A stretch of 64,000 nucleotides of DNA, from positions 1-64,000 of the forward strand of contig NVWA01000014.1 of the NCBI GenBank assembly GCA_002746535.1. Direction: 5' to 3'. Made by a program: the position numbers and the translations under genes. How positions within the stretch are numbered: position 1 is the first letter of the stretch; every line of letters starts with the position of its first letter. Below, piece after piece: positions 45,070-55,457 of the stretch. The notes below the pieces were generated by a model, which was not told the origin of the DNA, made no database searches, and saw nothing but the letters and a program-made list of their open reading frames with translations. The DNA is from Planctomycetota bacterium (GTDB lineage: Bacteria; Planctomycetota; GCA-2746535).

Positions 45070-45601
45070 TCGAAATTGCCCATTGGATCAGGTTGAAAAA
45101 GGCAACATTATAGCGTAATGTTTAAGAAGGAAATTTATCAATCTATCAAGAATATTAATACTCAAAATATTTTCTAATTGAAAATATTCATATATAGAAG
45201 GTATCATTTTTGTTTTGTGTTAATTTAGTGAATTTAGTATTCCGATATATATAGAAGTTAAAAATAGATTTATTCCTTAATGGAAAGCCATAAGTCTCAT
45301 AGTGTCAATTAACTGCGTAGGTTTTTAGATAATTATGAGAATTTTGAAATTTTTATTAAGGAAGAGTAGTGGTTAGTTCCGATATATTGGAGCTATTGTT
45401 TAATTTTTTTTAAAAGAATGGTTTTTACTAATGGTAAATCTTAACTCAAATGTTAATGGTCCTATCAAAAACCCAATCCAATCCCAATCCCAGTTTTTAA
45501 AGACATTAAATTTTAAGCGTCTTAGGATTATGATGTTGGTGTTTAGAGTTACGATAAGTAGAGGCAACTTGAATAATTTATTTTTATTCAGGGAAAGTAG
45601 T

Positions 45602-45626
45602 AAGTCTTTTCTGGAGAAAAGACTTT
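45602..45626 (+). promoter_or_regulatory. Terminator-like hairpin in the leader of the giant lipoprotein gene
   Basis: AAGTCTTTTC and GAAAAGACTT form a perfect 10-base stem around TGGA and are followed by TTT. It lies 27 bases before the ATG of the 1509-residue gene, whose ribosome binding site GGAGGAAG follows directly. It could act as an attenuator or as a 5' stabilising hairpin. Upstream to 45070 is AT-rich; an open frame at 45431-45652 has no support and is rejected. Confidence 0.55.
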
Positions 45627-45653
45627 TTAGTAATCTATCATGGAGGAAGTAAA

Positions 45654-48600
45654 ATGAAATTATTTGGCAATTTGTGGAAAATTCATTCCACTATGCTAGT
45701 TGCTCTCGCTCTTGTGCTATCAGGTTGTGGTAGTGGAGGTAGTGGAGACTCTAGTAAATCGACAGTTGGCAACAACGGTGCGAGTTCTGTCAGTAATCCT
45801 GGTGAATCTAGCATTCCTGATGCTGAAAATGGGATTCCAGGAGAAACGGACAACCCAGGAAGTGTTGTGGATAATACAAACAATACTGACGAAACAACCA
45901 ATACACTAACTGATGGATCTGTAGGCGATGTTGAAATCTTCATTGATGAAAACAATGCTATAGATGATCTAAGTCTTTTAGATGCTGGTGGTGTACCAAC
46001 ATTTGGTAAAAGGAGTAAAAAAAGACAAAAAGGTAAAGCTAAAGATATTGATAAGATGTATGCAATTCAATATACCTCAGCTGGAGCCATTGAAAAAATA
46101 TTTCCAATGACTAAATCAGGCAGTCGATATATTTTAAATTCCGACTTAACAAACAGTCGTGATTATAAATTTGTGTTTCTTGGTTATGAGAATTCTCGTT
46201 GGACAGGTAGTAATAATGAATTATATTCAGGTCCTACCGCAGTTACAACTACTATAGGAACATCTGGACCAGCAAATGCGATAAATGGTTCTGATGGATC
46301 AACTTCTTTTATTCGAACTAGTGCACAAACTGCTGTTAAAGCATCAATTAGTTCTGTTGCTGGTAATCCAGGAGTTAAGATAGAGGTCAAAGATGGTGGT
46401 GCAGCAGGTAACGATATCGCAGTAATTATGGAAGAGGGCGTTCGTGCGACCTATTTTGTAGGAACTATTCAAAACGGTAATGGTGCTAATATGATTTCGT
46501 ACCGAACTGTGGCTGGTATTAAGGGAAATGTTAGTATTAAATTTCAGTATCACTCTGAATATTCTAATTATATTACTGGTGCAGTTCCAAATGTTGCTCC
46601 AACAGGAATTTCATTAAATGCGGCACAATTAGTAGATTATTCTTCAAATGTTTATCCACGTGACGTTGTCGGTAATAACGCTTCTCCACGGGATGAAGAG
46701 CATTTTCCTACCATCAATGACGATTATTTGATCGAAGAACATGCAGCTTATGATACTACATCTAATACAATTACTCTGCATTATGGTGCTTCAACTTCAG
46801 CACATACATTAGCATTATTATTGCAAACCCAAGATTTTGCAATTGATACTGCGGATGTTATCTTAACAGGTGCAACTATAACTACTCAGGCATATTCTTC
46901 TGCGGCTCAATTAGTAACAAGTAATGCTGTTGCTGATCATGTTGTTAGAGATACCTTAAATGTTATTTCATTGCTTGATGCAAGTATGAATACAACCAAT
47001 GGTGATTTAACCGCTAGTGGTAACATAGATGATGATGCTGACAAAGTAGAATTTAACGCAGGTACATCAATATTAACAATTAAGTATAATACAACTGAGA
47101 ATGGCGTGAATGGTACTCTTCCTGTTTATCCTATAACTTTAACAGGTAATAGACCGACTACACAAGTCTCAGGTAGCATACTTTCAACAATTGAAGATTT
47201 GATGAAAGCATATGCAGATGCAAGTACTGAAGTGCGAAATCTTGTTTCTATCACTACTTCTGGTGATTTATTGGGTAATATTACAAATACTCATCCAATT
47301 ATTACCAAATTATCAGGTGGTCAAGATGCATCAAGTAATTCTGCAATAAGTAACTTTGATAAATCAACAAATCCATCTTTTGTATGGAAGGATGCATTAA
47401 ATGTATTTAGTGTAGATAATAGTGCATCTACTTTCAATACTTCATTGCTAGGATTAAGGACTGGTACGAGTATATCACCTCATAATCCTGTTGCTTTTGA
47501 TAACTTATACAAGAACTTTACTTATTTTGGCATTCTTCATTTAAAAGGTGAAGATATAGAGTCTAAAAAATCTAAAGTTACTACAGTTGAAGCAAAAATA
47601 GTATCCTCTCAATCTTATAGAAATGAAGGAAATATCGGTCCTGCCGTATTCTTGATTCAAAACGATACTTTTACACTAGGATCTGCAACTGGGGAAATAA
47701 TTTTAAATATCAGAAATTATTTTCAACAAGATATTTCATTGGATGACTTAAGAATTACAGCAAGTATAAAAGAAGCTAATTTAGATGCTGATTCTGGTCG
47801 GATTTCTGTAGCTTTACCTGTATCTACTACCAACTGGGCATTTACATTTGGTACTGGGTTTGTTGGTACTACAGTAGTTAGTGATACTGGTCTTGCCTTA
47901 ACGGCGAATACAACTACAAATGCTGCTCCGTATATTTTGTCTGGAGCAACTGTGACAGATGTATTCCCAGCATCTACTGGACCCACAACTGTAGCCGTTA
48001 CTCAGTTGTTTCCAAGTGGAGTCTCTGGTCTTCAGTCTACTACTATTACTAAAAAATCTAGAACAGAATTTGTTAGAAACTTCCAATGGGAAGATGAAAC
48101 GGAATTTGATGGTGGTACAGGTACTAATGTGACAACTGTTAGTCAAGCTGCTCAGACTGATACTGTCATGTATGAATCTGACCCATTAGCTTTAGATCGT
48201 GGTGCTGATATTAAGAGTTCGTTTGTAACTAGAAATACTGCAGATGGTTCACATACTCCTAATACTGCAGGAGAATTCTTAGATTTAATATATCATCTTT
48301 ATTACAGACCAAGATCTTCTGTAGGAACTGATATTATTAATGTGTTCATTGAAGATGGTACACAAGAACCAACAGGAAATCTTTTAAATCCACGAGATAT
48401 TTCAGTTGCGGGTTTAGGCACGTTAGCTGAACAAATTGATGCGACACGTAGTCCAACAGTTGCTTTAGATGGATCTATACTACCTTATTCAGATAGTAGT
48501 GATGAAGATTTGATATATAATACTTTGTCTTTAGAAATACCAGTTGATACAGTTATTAAAGATGAAGGTGGTGAATTAGAAGAGCCAGATGCATTGGTTT

Positions 48601-50183
48601 CTTTTGCCATTTCTTTTGATACTACTGCTAGTACAGATAATGACCCATCAACAATGGCTGTTAGAGCTGATCTAACTAATGCTAGAGCAGGTGAAACTTA
48701 TACATATCGATGGAACTGGTCTAGATACTTTGAATTAGATGGTGACAATTCTTTAATTGGAATGCCAGCAGGTGCCGTTTTACATGGCGAAGGTATCCAT
48801 GAAATAACATTCTCAGATGCAACTGATAAGCATCCTGATTTTACTTCTATAAGAGTTACTGTTCGTCCTAGTGCAGGTTTAGATCCAGAAGGCACATTAA
48901 GACCATTTGATCCTTCAACATTTGACCCTACTCAGTCACCAGCATTAGTTGAAAATGTTGATAGAGACTTTGTGTTCTTGGATAACTATGATGGTGGAAC
49001 TGATGCACTTGACATGTCAGCCGCAGGTTTAAAAGCTGCTGTTAAGTTGGATACTGCTACTGATCCTACTGAAGCACATTTAATCATAACACCAAGAACA
49101 AATGGTGCGGGTGAATTAATTGCTTCTGGTACTGAAATTGCAGAAGCAATTCGTTTTTACCTTATTAATTCTGCAAAGATTTCAGCATTAAAAATTGCTG
49201 ATTCTAGTTTTGAATTATTGGATGTGTATGCAAAAGGTAGTCAGTTAGACAATGTACCATCATGGGGTGCTTCTCTTGCTGGTGAAGAAACAGGCGAAGT
49301 TTTGACCAATGGCCGTACGGCTGATGATAATGCTGGTAATTCGTTGTCATTAAACTTTGCAGATTCAACTGAATATGAAAAAGTTAGAGACAATGGTTCT
49401 CCGCAGTTGACAGTACATATTTTAGATACTGTAGAGAGTCATAACGGAACTATTTATTTAGTGGATTTATCTAATGCATATCCACCAGTTGTAAATGATG
49501 ATGGTGAAACTGTTTCAGATACTACTTATACCTTTGTTAATTTAGCAACCGATGGAGTTACTACTAATCCAGTTAATCAAGCATTTACTTTGTCAGTAGC
49601 AAATGACACTGATGCTGATGGTGCAGTAAATTTCATTATGCGAGTTAAACGGGATACAGGTGGTACTAATGAAGCTGCATTAATGCAGGAAAGAACAGTT
49701 GTGGTTGATGGATCAGCACTTGGTGCACCTATAACTAGAGAAAATCAATTTGTTGCTTATTGGGAAGTTTTAAAAATTTCTGATCAGTCTACAAATAGAT
49801 TACTTGCTCTAGGTGGTGATAACACTAATTTCTGGGTTATCGGTGATGCAACTGACTTTGTTGGTTCTGGTGCAGATGGAGACTTGGATGGTTTGGATTT
49901 AGTGAATCTAATTCCCATACCTGCAAGGAACTTCAATTTACCTGCAAAAAGCAATGGTGCTGAACATGAAGCAACATTAGCTACGGATCCTGATGATCCA
50001 ACTAATGTAGCTTTACAACATTTGTTATTCTCTACTCGCTTGATATTGCCTACGGCTGCAAGTGAAAGAGATAGCTATTTTGTGAATTTTAGATTTAGAC
50101 CAGGTACTGCCGCAGCACTTTCTGGTACTAATCCTGTACCTGCTATTATGACAAGGACATTTACTATTACCGTAATTGAATAA
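45654..50183 (+). CDS. Giant surface lipoprotein (1509 aa)
   Basis: Begins with a lipoprotein signal (MLVALALVLSGC, Cys25), then a Gly/Ser/Asn-rich linker to about residue 90. A short basic patch (KRSKKRQKGKAKD) follows. The remainder is mostly beta-rich, low in Cys and Trp, and rich in Thr, Ala, Asp and Asn, with repeated sandwich-like stretches; KIEVKDGGAAGNDIAV resembles strands found in phage or adhesin-like proteins. Several DTA/DADG turns near 1290-1330 resemble Ca-binding or cadherin-type loops. Base composition is more balanced than in the other genes. Strong ribosome binding site, leader hairpin and a clean terminator mark it as a well-expressed single-gene unit. It might be an outer-membrane-anchored adhesin or S-layer-like coat; not known. 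Confidence 0.7.
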   Translation: MKLFGNLWKIHSTMLVALALVLSGCGSGGSGDSSKSTVGNNGASSVSNPGESSIPDAENGIPGETDNPGSVVDNTNNTDETTNTLTDGSVGDVEIFIDENNAIDDLSLLDAGGVPTFGKRSKKRQKGKAKDIDKMYAIQYTSAGAIEKIFPMTKSGSRYILNSDLTNSRDYKFVFLGYENSRWTGSNNELYSGPTAVTTTIGTSGPANAINGSDGSTSFIRTSAQTAVKASISSVAGNPGVKIEVKDGGAAGNDIAVIMEEGVRATYFVGTIQNGNGANMISYRTVAGIKGNVSIKFQYHSEYSNYITGAVPNVAPTGISLNAAQLVDYSSNVYPRDVVGNNASPRDEEHFPTINDDYLIEEHAAYDTTSNTITLHYGASTSAHTLALLLQTQDFAIDTADVILTGATITTQAYSSAAQLVTSNAVADHVVRDTLNVISLLDASMNTTNGDLTASGNIDDDADKVEFNAGTSILTIKYNTTENGVNGTLPVYPITLTGNRPTTQVSGSILSTIEDLMKAYADASTEVRNLVSITTSGDLLGNITNTHPIITKLSGGQDASSNSAISNFDKSTNPSFVWKDALNVFSVDNSASTFNTSLLGLRTGTSISPHNPVAFDNLYKNFTYFGILHLKGEDIESKKSKVTTVEAKIVSSQSYRNEGNIGPAVFLIQNDTFTLGSATGEIILNIRNYFQQDISLDDLRITASIKEANLDADSGRISVALPVSTTNWAFTFGTGFVGTTVVSDTGLALTANTTTNAAPYILSGATVTDVFPASTGPTTVAVTQLFPSGVSGLQSTTITKKSRTEFVRNFQWEDETEFDGGTGTNVTTVSQAAQTDTVMYESDPLALDRGADIKSSFVTRNTADGSHTPNTAGEFLDLIYHLYYRPRSSVGTDIINVFIEDGTQEPTGNLLNPRDISVAGLGTLAEQIDATRSPTVALDGSILPYSDSSDEDLIYNTLSLEIPVDTVIKDEGGELEEPDALVSFAISFDTTASTDNDPSTMAVRADLTNARAGETYTYRWNWSRYFELDGDNSLIGMPAGAVLHGEGIHEITFSDATDKHPDFTSIRVTVRPSAGLDPEGTLRPFDPSTFDPTQSPALVENVDRDFVFLDNYDGGTDALDMSAAGLKAAVKLDTATDPTEAHLIITPRTNGAGELIASGTEIAEAIRFYLINSAKISALKIADSSFELLDVYAKGSQLDNVPSWGASLAGEETGEVLTNGRTADDNAGNSLSLNFADSTEYEKVRDNGSPQLTVHILDTVESHNGTIYLVDLSNAYPPVVNDDGETVSDTTYTFVNLATDGVTTNPVNQAFTLSVANDTDADGAVNFIMRVKRDTGGTNEAALMQERTVVVDGSALGAPITRENQFVAYWEVLKISDQSTNRLLALGGDNTNFWVIGDATDFVGSGADGDLDGLDLVNLIPIPARNFNLPAKSNGAEHEATLATDPDDPTNVALQHLLFSTRLILPTAASERDSYFVNFRFRPGTAAALSGTNPVPAIMTRTFTITVIE

Positions 50184-50209
50184 GTCATAATTTTAGTTTA
50201 TTAATTAAG

Positions 50210-50236
50210 AAGCCGGCTTATGCCGGCTTTTTTTTT
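50210..50236 (+). terminator. Rho-independent terminator after the giant lipoprotein gene
   Basis: AAGCCGGC (50210-50217), loop TTAT, GCCGGCTT (50222-50229), then a run of T to about 50236. Stem of 8 with 6 G-C pairs. Confidence 0.95.
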
Positions 50237-50403
50237 GCCTTTTTTTATTTCTGATATTTTATTTAAATGATGTCTGATTCATTTTAGAGGTATTTATTCA
50301 AAGCTCTAAAATAAGATATATATTATTATTTATATAATTAACATTTCTTGATAGAAAAATTATTCAACAATTCAACAATTCAACATATGATTAGGTTTAG
50401 AGC

Positions 50404-52329
50404 TTGTTAACAGATAACGAATTAATTCAACGATTTGATTTATTAAAATCCCTCTTGGAACTAGAAAAAGAAGAAGAATCTAGGTCTATGCAAACTCAAA
50501 TTCATGAACTAGGAGCAACAAATGCCGAACGAAAGGGTTTGGTGCTCAATAAAATGATTTATACAAATTTTAAAATATTTTTCGGTGGGAAGTATTTATA
50601 TTCATTTGAAAAATCAAATCAGTCACAAATACCACATTCAAAGATTACTTCGGGAAGTTGGGTGCAAGTTCTAGACTCACAATCAGTCGAGATCATGAGG
50701 GCTATCGTCTACAGCAATAAAAAGAATGAAATAAACCTTGTCTCGAATGATTTTATTGATGACCGTGATTTGCAAGGTCTATTTAAAATAGAACTATGTG
50801 TTGACAATGTGACCTATAAAAGGTTAGAACAAGGTCTCAATGATTTGGTGAAACTGGTTGGTAATAAGTCAAAAAACTTATTGATTCCAATGTTAAAATT
50901 TGATCAAAAAATATTTAATGATTATAAATGTGAACTATTAAAACTGATTGGTTCAAGTGCAAATGATTTGAATGAAGCGCAAATAGATGCTGTTAAACAT
51001 GCTCTTTCAGGAGCTCCATTAACTTTAATTCATGGACCACCCGGAACGGGAAAAACAAAAACAATATCCGCCATTATTTACAACTTAGTACAAAATGAAA
51101 AAAAAGTGTTGGTTTGTGCAGGAACAAATACTGCTGTAGATCACATAGTTAAAAACTTAATTAAATATGAATTAAATGCCATTAGAGTAGGTCATCCTAG
51201 TCGAGTTGATAATGAACTATCATTTGCTCTTTTAGAAAAAAAACTTGATCAGACTGAATCTGGTAAACATATATCAAAAATAAAAAAGGAATTGCATGAT
51301 TGTTTAAGAACAAAGAAAAAACGGATTGATAAAGGACGTTTTCTCGAAAGAAGTGAATTTCGTAGTGAAAAAGAATTAATTAAATCTCTTAGAAAAGAAA
51401 TAAAACATCTTAGCCATAAATGTCTTGAAGAGCTTGTCATTGATAAAGCAGTTTTTTGTTCCACAACAACAATGTCTAGAAGTGACGATTTCAATAAATT
51501 AAGTTTTGATTATATAGTCATCGATGAAGCTGCACAAATCATAGAACCGATGAGTTATTTGCCAATGCTTAAAGGCACTAATTTTATTTTTGCCGGAGAT
51601 CACAATCAACTTCCAGCTACCATTAAATCATCAAAATGTTTAGAAAAAGGTTTAGGGAAAAGTCTTTTTGAATCTCTTGTTGAGTCTTTTCCACAAGCAG
51701 TTCATTTGTTAAATACGCAATATAGAATGCATTCCGATATATTAAAATTTTCTTCGGATTATTTTTATGGGGGCCTTCTGAAAACAGCTGACAATATTAA
51801 AGATAGACAAAATATTACCATAAAAAGTAGTTTCCTATCTGGATTAAAAAAAGCCATATTTATCGATACGAGTGGTGCGGATTTTGAAGAAGAAACTTTA
51901 TACCAAAGTGGGAGTTATATAAACCCCAAGGAATCTTCGGTTGTTGGTAAGATTATCGAAGAGTTATTTGATCAAGGGACAGAAGGTGTTAATATTGGCG
52001 TTATAGCACCCTATAGAGCTCAAGCTAATTATATTAAAGATTCTCTGGAAGATAAAGAGGGGGTTGAAGTAAATACTGTTGACTCTTTTCAAGGTAGGGA
52101 AAAAGACTGTATTCTTATTTCCTTAACGCGCTGTAATGATAAAAAACAGATTGGTTTCTTAAAAGAAGTACGAAGAATGAATGTTGCTATGACCCGAGCA
52201 AAACACCAACTCATTATTATTGGAGATGGTGTTACAATTGGTGAGCACAACTTTTTTACTCAAATGATCCAGTATTTTCAGGAAATAGGGGGGTACCACA
52301 GTATTTGGGAATTCCCTGATTTGATGTAA
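50404..52329 (+). CDS. Superfamily 1 helicase, Upf1/SMUBP2-like
   Basis: ATP-dependent DNA or RNA helicase of the Upf1-like SF1B group. Motifs: I GPPGTGKTKT (about 210), Ia VLVCAGTNTAVDHI, II VIDEAAQ (about 375), III FAGDHNQLPATI, IV/V LNTQYRMHSDIL and VNTVDSFQGREKDCILIS, VI NVAMTRAKHQL. The N-terminal 190 residues include a beta-barrel-like part as in SMUBP2. The substrate (RNA or DNA) is unclear. The start is a TTG with a weak ribosome binding site; the nearest ATG is 28 codons further and would cut into the N-terminal helix, so TTG is a plausible choice. The convergent CNNM gene ends 30 bases away. Confidence 0.88.
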   Translation: MLTDNELIQRFDLLKSLLELEKEEESRSMQTQIHELGATNAERKGLVLNKMIYTNFKIFFGGKYLYSFEKSNQSQIPHSKITSGSWVQVLDSQSVEIMRAIVYSNKKNEINLVSNDFIDDRDLQGLFKIELCVDNVTYKRLEQGLNDLVKLVGNKSKNLLIPMLKFDQKIFNDYKCELLKLIGSSANDLNEAQIDAVKHALSGAPLTLIHGPPGTGKTKTISAIIYNLVQNEKKVLVCAGTNTAVDHIVKNLIKYELNAIRVGHPSRVDNELSFALLEKKLDQTESGKHISKIKKELHDCLRTKKKRIDKGRFLERSEFRSEKELIKSLRKEIKHLSHKCLEELVIDKAVFCSTTTMSRSDDFNKLSFDYIVIDEAAQIIEPMSYLPMLKGTNFIFAGDHNQLPATIKSSKCLEKGLGKSLFESLVESFPQAVHLLNTQYRMHSDILKFSSDYFYGGLLKTADNIKDRQNITIKSSFLSGLKKAIFIDTSGADFEEETLYQSGSYINPKESSVVGKIIEELFDQGTEGVNIGVIAPYRAQANYIKDSLEDKEGVEVNTVDSFQGREKDCILISLTRCNDKKQIGFLKEVRRMNVAMTRAKHQLIIIGDGVTIGEHNFFTQMIQYFQEIGGYHSIWEFPDLM

Positions 52330-52358
52330 AATAAAATAATGAATATGTAAAAGATTTG

Positions 52359-53501
52359 TTAAATGGCTGAATCAGAAGTTTTCAATCCATTTGTATCATT
52401 ATCTGCATCATTTTCTTTGGTATTTTTATCATCACTGGAAGGTGTTTCTAATACGTTCAATTCGGCGATTCTTTCTTCTACGACTTCCTCTTTTTTAGAA
52501 TCTTCATTTTCATCATCAGTTTCATCTTGAATTTCACCAACAATTTCTTCAAGAACATCTTCTAATGTGACGACACCGCATGTTCCGCCTTCTTTGTCGA
52601 TAACAACAAATAAGTGTTGTCTTGTTTTCTTAAAAAGCTCAAGTAAATGTTGTGCGGTTACGTCCTCGTAGACAGTATGGCTAGGATGTGCAATTTCACT
52701 TAACATGATAATTTCTCTATCTTTAGCATGAGCTAGTAAGATATCTTTTTGAAGAACAATCCCCGTAATATGATCTAAATCATCATCATATATGACTATG
52801 CGACTGTGAAGATTTTCGAGGTCATCCGCTGATATATCTAGAATTTTTGTCGTTTCGTCCAAGGCTGACATATGAACCCTATGGGACATAATACTTTTGG
52901 CCGTTACATCATTTAAGTTGAATATATTTTCGATAATTTCTTTTTCATAATCTTCTATAGCACCGCTTTTACCGCCTAAATTAACTAAATCCTTGATTTC
53001 ATCTTCACTTGTTACTGGAGTATCTTTGCTGATGAACCTAGTGAAAAAGCTAAGTATTTTTATAGGTACAGATAAGATTTTATTTAGAACTTTTATGAAT
53101 TTTGAAACTCTTAGTGATATGGCAATATTATATGTTTCACCAATACTTTTGGGTACAACTTCACCAAAAATTATAACCAGGATAACCATTAAGCTAGGCA
53201 TTATATAGTTACCTAGAATTGGATAGTGTGGGGATAACCATTGTTGAGTCAAGATCCCAATGAAAAACATTCCACCAATGTTTATAATATTATTCATGAT
53301 AACTATTGAAGCAATTGTATCATGGATTAAGTTTTTCAAATTCATTAAGTCAACTGCTGACTTATTGTTGTTATCAATTTCTGCTTGAATCTTGGCCATG
53401 GGGCATGTAAAGATGGCAATTTCGATCATTGAAAATAGCCCTGAAAAAATAATTAAACCTACGCAAATAATCGTGAAATATACAATTTGAATTGGGTCCA
53501 T
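52359..53501 (-). CDS. CNNM/CorC-type transporter with CBS pair
   Basis: Four membrane segments with the DUF21 (CNNM) motif in the first 160 residues (LFSMIEIAIFTCPMAKIQA; ILVIIFGEVVPKSIGE), then a CBS pair (about 190-320; VHMSALDETTKILDI and KTRQHLFVVIDKEGGTCGVVTLEDVLEEI, with LEDVLEEIVGEIQDE as the typical end). CNNM/CorC proteins handle Mg2+ or Na+. No CorC/HlyC domain follows; instead the last 60 residues are acidic and Lys/Asp/Glu-rich, likely disordered. A separate start-site check gives ATG at 53501. The FHA-GGDEF gene lies 45 bases upstream on the same strand. Confidence 0.88.
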   Translation of the reverse strand: MDPIQIVYFTIICVGLIIFSGLFSMIEIAIFTCPMAKIQAEIDNNNKSAVDLMNLKNLIHDTIASIVIMNNIINIGGMFFIGILTQQWLSPHYPILGNYIMPSLMVILVIIFGEVVPKSIGETYNIAISLRVSKFIKVLNKILSVPIKILSFFTRFISKDTPVTSEDEIKDLVNLGGKSGAIEDYEKEIIENIFNLNDVTAKSIMSHRVHMSALDETTKILDISADDLENLHSRIVIYDDDLDHITGIVLQKDILLAHAKDREIIMLSEIAHPSHTVYEDVTAQHLLELFKKTRQHLFVVIDKEGGTCGVVTLEDVLEEIVGEIQDETDDENEDSKKEEVVEERIAELNVLETPSSDDKNTKENDADNDTNGLKTSDSAI

Positions 53502-53546
53502 CAGTGGCGGAATAAAAAAGATATTCCTTGTTTCCTCCTTAAAAGT

Positions 53547-54452
53547 TTAACTAATAACTGTATTTCGGCCTAATTTTTTTGCTTCGTACATTTTTTTATC
53601 TACAGATGCAATTAATGTATTCAATGTTGATTTCTTATCATTGCAAGTTGTAACACCTACACTAATAGTGATGTCAATTGCATTATTATCAAAATTAAAT
53701 TTAAAATTTTCAATAGTATCTTTTGCTCTGAAACCAATTTTCTTGGCCATGGTTGAGTCCGTTTCGGGTAAATGAATTATAAATTCATCGCCTCCGTATC
53801 TGCAAATGGAATCTGAAGATCTCATTGCATTTGTTTTCAATAAATTTGAAACAGTTTTAAGAACGTAGTCACCACCCAAATGCCCAATAACGTCATTTAC
53901 ATTTTTGAACTTATCGAGATCTATAAATAAAAGTGAGAATGGTTTAAATTCTTGACTGAACAAACGAATTTCATTTTCAACTAATGAAATAAAAGGATCT
54001 TTTCTTAAGCAACTTGTTAAGTCATCTGTCTGGGATGATTTATAAAGTTTTGAAAGATATGATAATTCAAAATGACCTTTTGGCACATATTTGAGATTAC
54101 ATTCACCCAATTGAATGATGTCGTTTAATTTAAGTTCGACGTTGTTTAGTTGCTCATCATTTACGACAATTCCATTGGTTGAATTGTTGTCTGAAATATA
54201 AGTCTTTTGATCATTGGCAAAAATGGTTGCATGGTGACGACTTACACCTTGTGTCGTAATACAAATATCACAATCAGGATTTCTACCAATGGTATATTCA
54301 CCATTTTTTATTTCCCAAATTTTTGGTGTTTCTTCGTTGATATGTATTAGTACAGCAGGGTGAGAGTTTTTTAGAGATCGTTTACCGGCAGGAGTAACGT
54401 TAATTCTTAGCGTATCATCGCTCTGTGGTGGTTCGTCACTTTCCATTGGCAT
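53547..54452 (-). CDS. FHA domain diguanylate cyclase (GGDEF)
   Basis: Makes c-di-GMP. An FHA domain (about residues 40-115; YTIGRNPDCDICI, VSRHHATIFANDQ, DNNSTNGIVVN) should bind phosphothreonine. A GGDEF domain follows (about 150-300): FIDLDKFKNVNDVIGHLGGD for substrate, RYGGDEFIIHL as intact active site, and RSSD five residues before GGDEF as a product-binding inhibitory site. No membrane helix. The combination suggests a cyclase controlled by Ser/Thr kinases; no kinase gene is in the window. Cyclic-di-GMP and c-di-AMP enzymes occur in the same window but in separate places. Confidence 0.94.
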   Translation of the reverse strand: MPMESDEPPQSDDTLRINVTPAGKRSLKNSHPAVLIHINEETPKIWEIKNGEYTIGRNPDCDICITTQGVSRHHATIFANDQKTYISDNNSTNGIVVNDEQLNNVELKLNDIIQLGECNLKYVPKGHFELSYLSKLYKSSQTDDLTSCLRKDPFISLVENEIRLFSQEFKPFSLLFIDLDKFKNVNDVIGHLGGDYVLKTVSNLLKTNAMRSSDSICRYGGDEFIIHLPETDSTMAKKIGFRAKDTIENFKFNFDNNAIDITISVGVTTCNDKKSTLNTLIASVDKKMYEAKKLGRNTVIS

Positions 54453-54644
54453 GCATTTTAATTGATTATCTCTTCTTGTTTAAAAATCTTCTAATTGTCA
54501 CAAACTATTGATATTAATAATTATACTCTTCCCAAAATTTAATGTCAAAGTTATTATATCATTCCATTATTCATGGTCTTTTCGATATTTAATCGTCTTC
54601 TTTAACGTAGAATTAAACCTTAAACATGGAGAATAGTTTTCAAT

Positions 54645-55457
54645 ATGAAATGTAATTTGCGCTTTGAAGTTAACACCGAAATATCAAAAAACTCTTTAGT
54701 TTCGCATATCACAAAGGTATTAGGGTTCTACAAAAAAGGTCGAGATAAATATACCACTAAAGGTTCAAAATTTACCGTAAATCCAAATGCAGTTGATCTT
54801 GAAATTAATACAAGTTTGTATCCATTAATTTCAATATCAGGAAATAGTTGGTTCTTGAAGAAACGGTTTTTGGACAAATTAATAAATGATTTTTATTTAA
54901 ATAATTTTAAAGAAATGAATGCACAACTTAGCCCTACAAAGACTATTTTTACTTCAATAGATTCTTTTTCATTTAATCAATTGGCGATTTTAATTTCAAG
55001 ATATCTTTTTCCTATCTCATTAATTTTTGTCATTAGTTTTTTGACATTTATTTCATTGAGTCATGAAGTTATGCTTGGTGTTTACCAAGAAGTTTTAATT
55101 GATTTGGATAAACCCGGACTTTTTAATAATGATTATAAAATTAGACCAATGTTTTTTGAAGTTTATGATCAAAGTGATATATGGTTTGGTAGTCTATTAT
55201 TAAGTTTGTTGGGAGGAGGGATTCCATTTGCTTTAAAAAATATTTTTTGTGTATTGCTAATTAGAAACTCAACCTTTTTATCTAAAAGACCATTTTTATT
55301 TTTATTTTTATTTTTTTTATTGTTATCTAGCATACTTACACCTAAACCAGAAATTTTGATTTTTTCTTTTATTTTGGGTATTGGAATTTTGTTAAATTAT
55401 TTTATTTTTAGTTGGATGTTAAAAAGCCAACCTTATTTTGCGAAATACATAAAATGA
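54645..55457 (+). CDS. Membrane protein of unknown function (270 aa)
   Basis: Residues 1-110 are soluble and polar (FEVNTEISKNSLVSHITKVL), then four hydrophobic segments (about 118-140, 175-200, 218-235 and 240-260) with very Phe/Leu/Ile-rich runs such as RPFLFLFLFFLLLSS. I recognise no family. First gene of a plus-strand three-gene unit with ATGA and TGATG overlaps to the next two, so the three are almost certainly translated together and act in one membrane system. Confidence 0.6.
   Translation: MKCNLRFEVNTEISKNSLVSHITKVLGFYKKGRDKYTTKGSKFTVNPNAVDLEINTSLYPLISISGNSWFLKKRFLDKLINDFYLNNFKEMNAQLSPTKTIFTSIDSFSFNQLAILISRYLFPISLIFVISFLTFISLSHEVMLGVYQEVLIDLDKPGLFNNDYKIRPMFFEVYDQSDIWFGSLLLSLLGGGIPFALKNIFCVLLIRNSTFLSKRPFLFLFLFFLLLSSILTPKPEILIFSFILGIGILLNYFIFSWMLKSQPYFAKYIK

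Noticed and set aside
45431..45652. Open frame of 73 codons before the giant lipoprotein
   Set aside because: It covers the leader hairpin and ends 2 bases before the real ATG; no family, no ribosome binding site.
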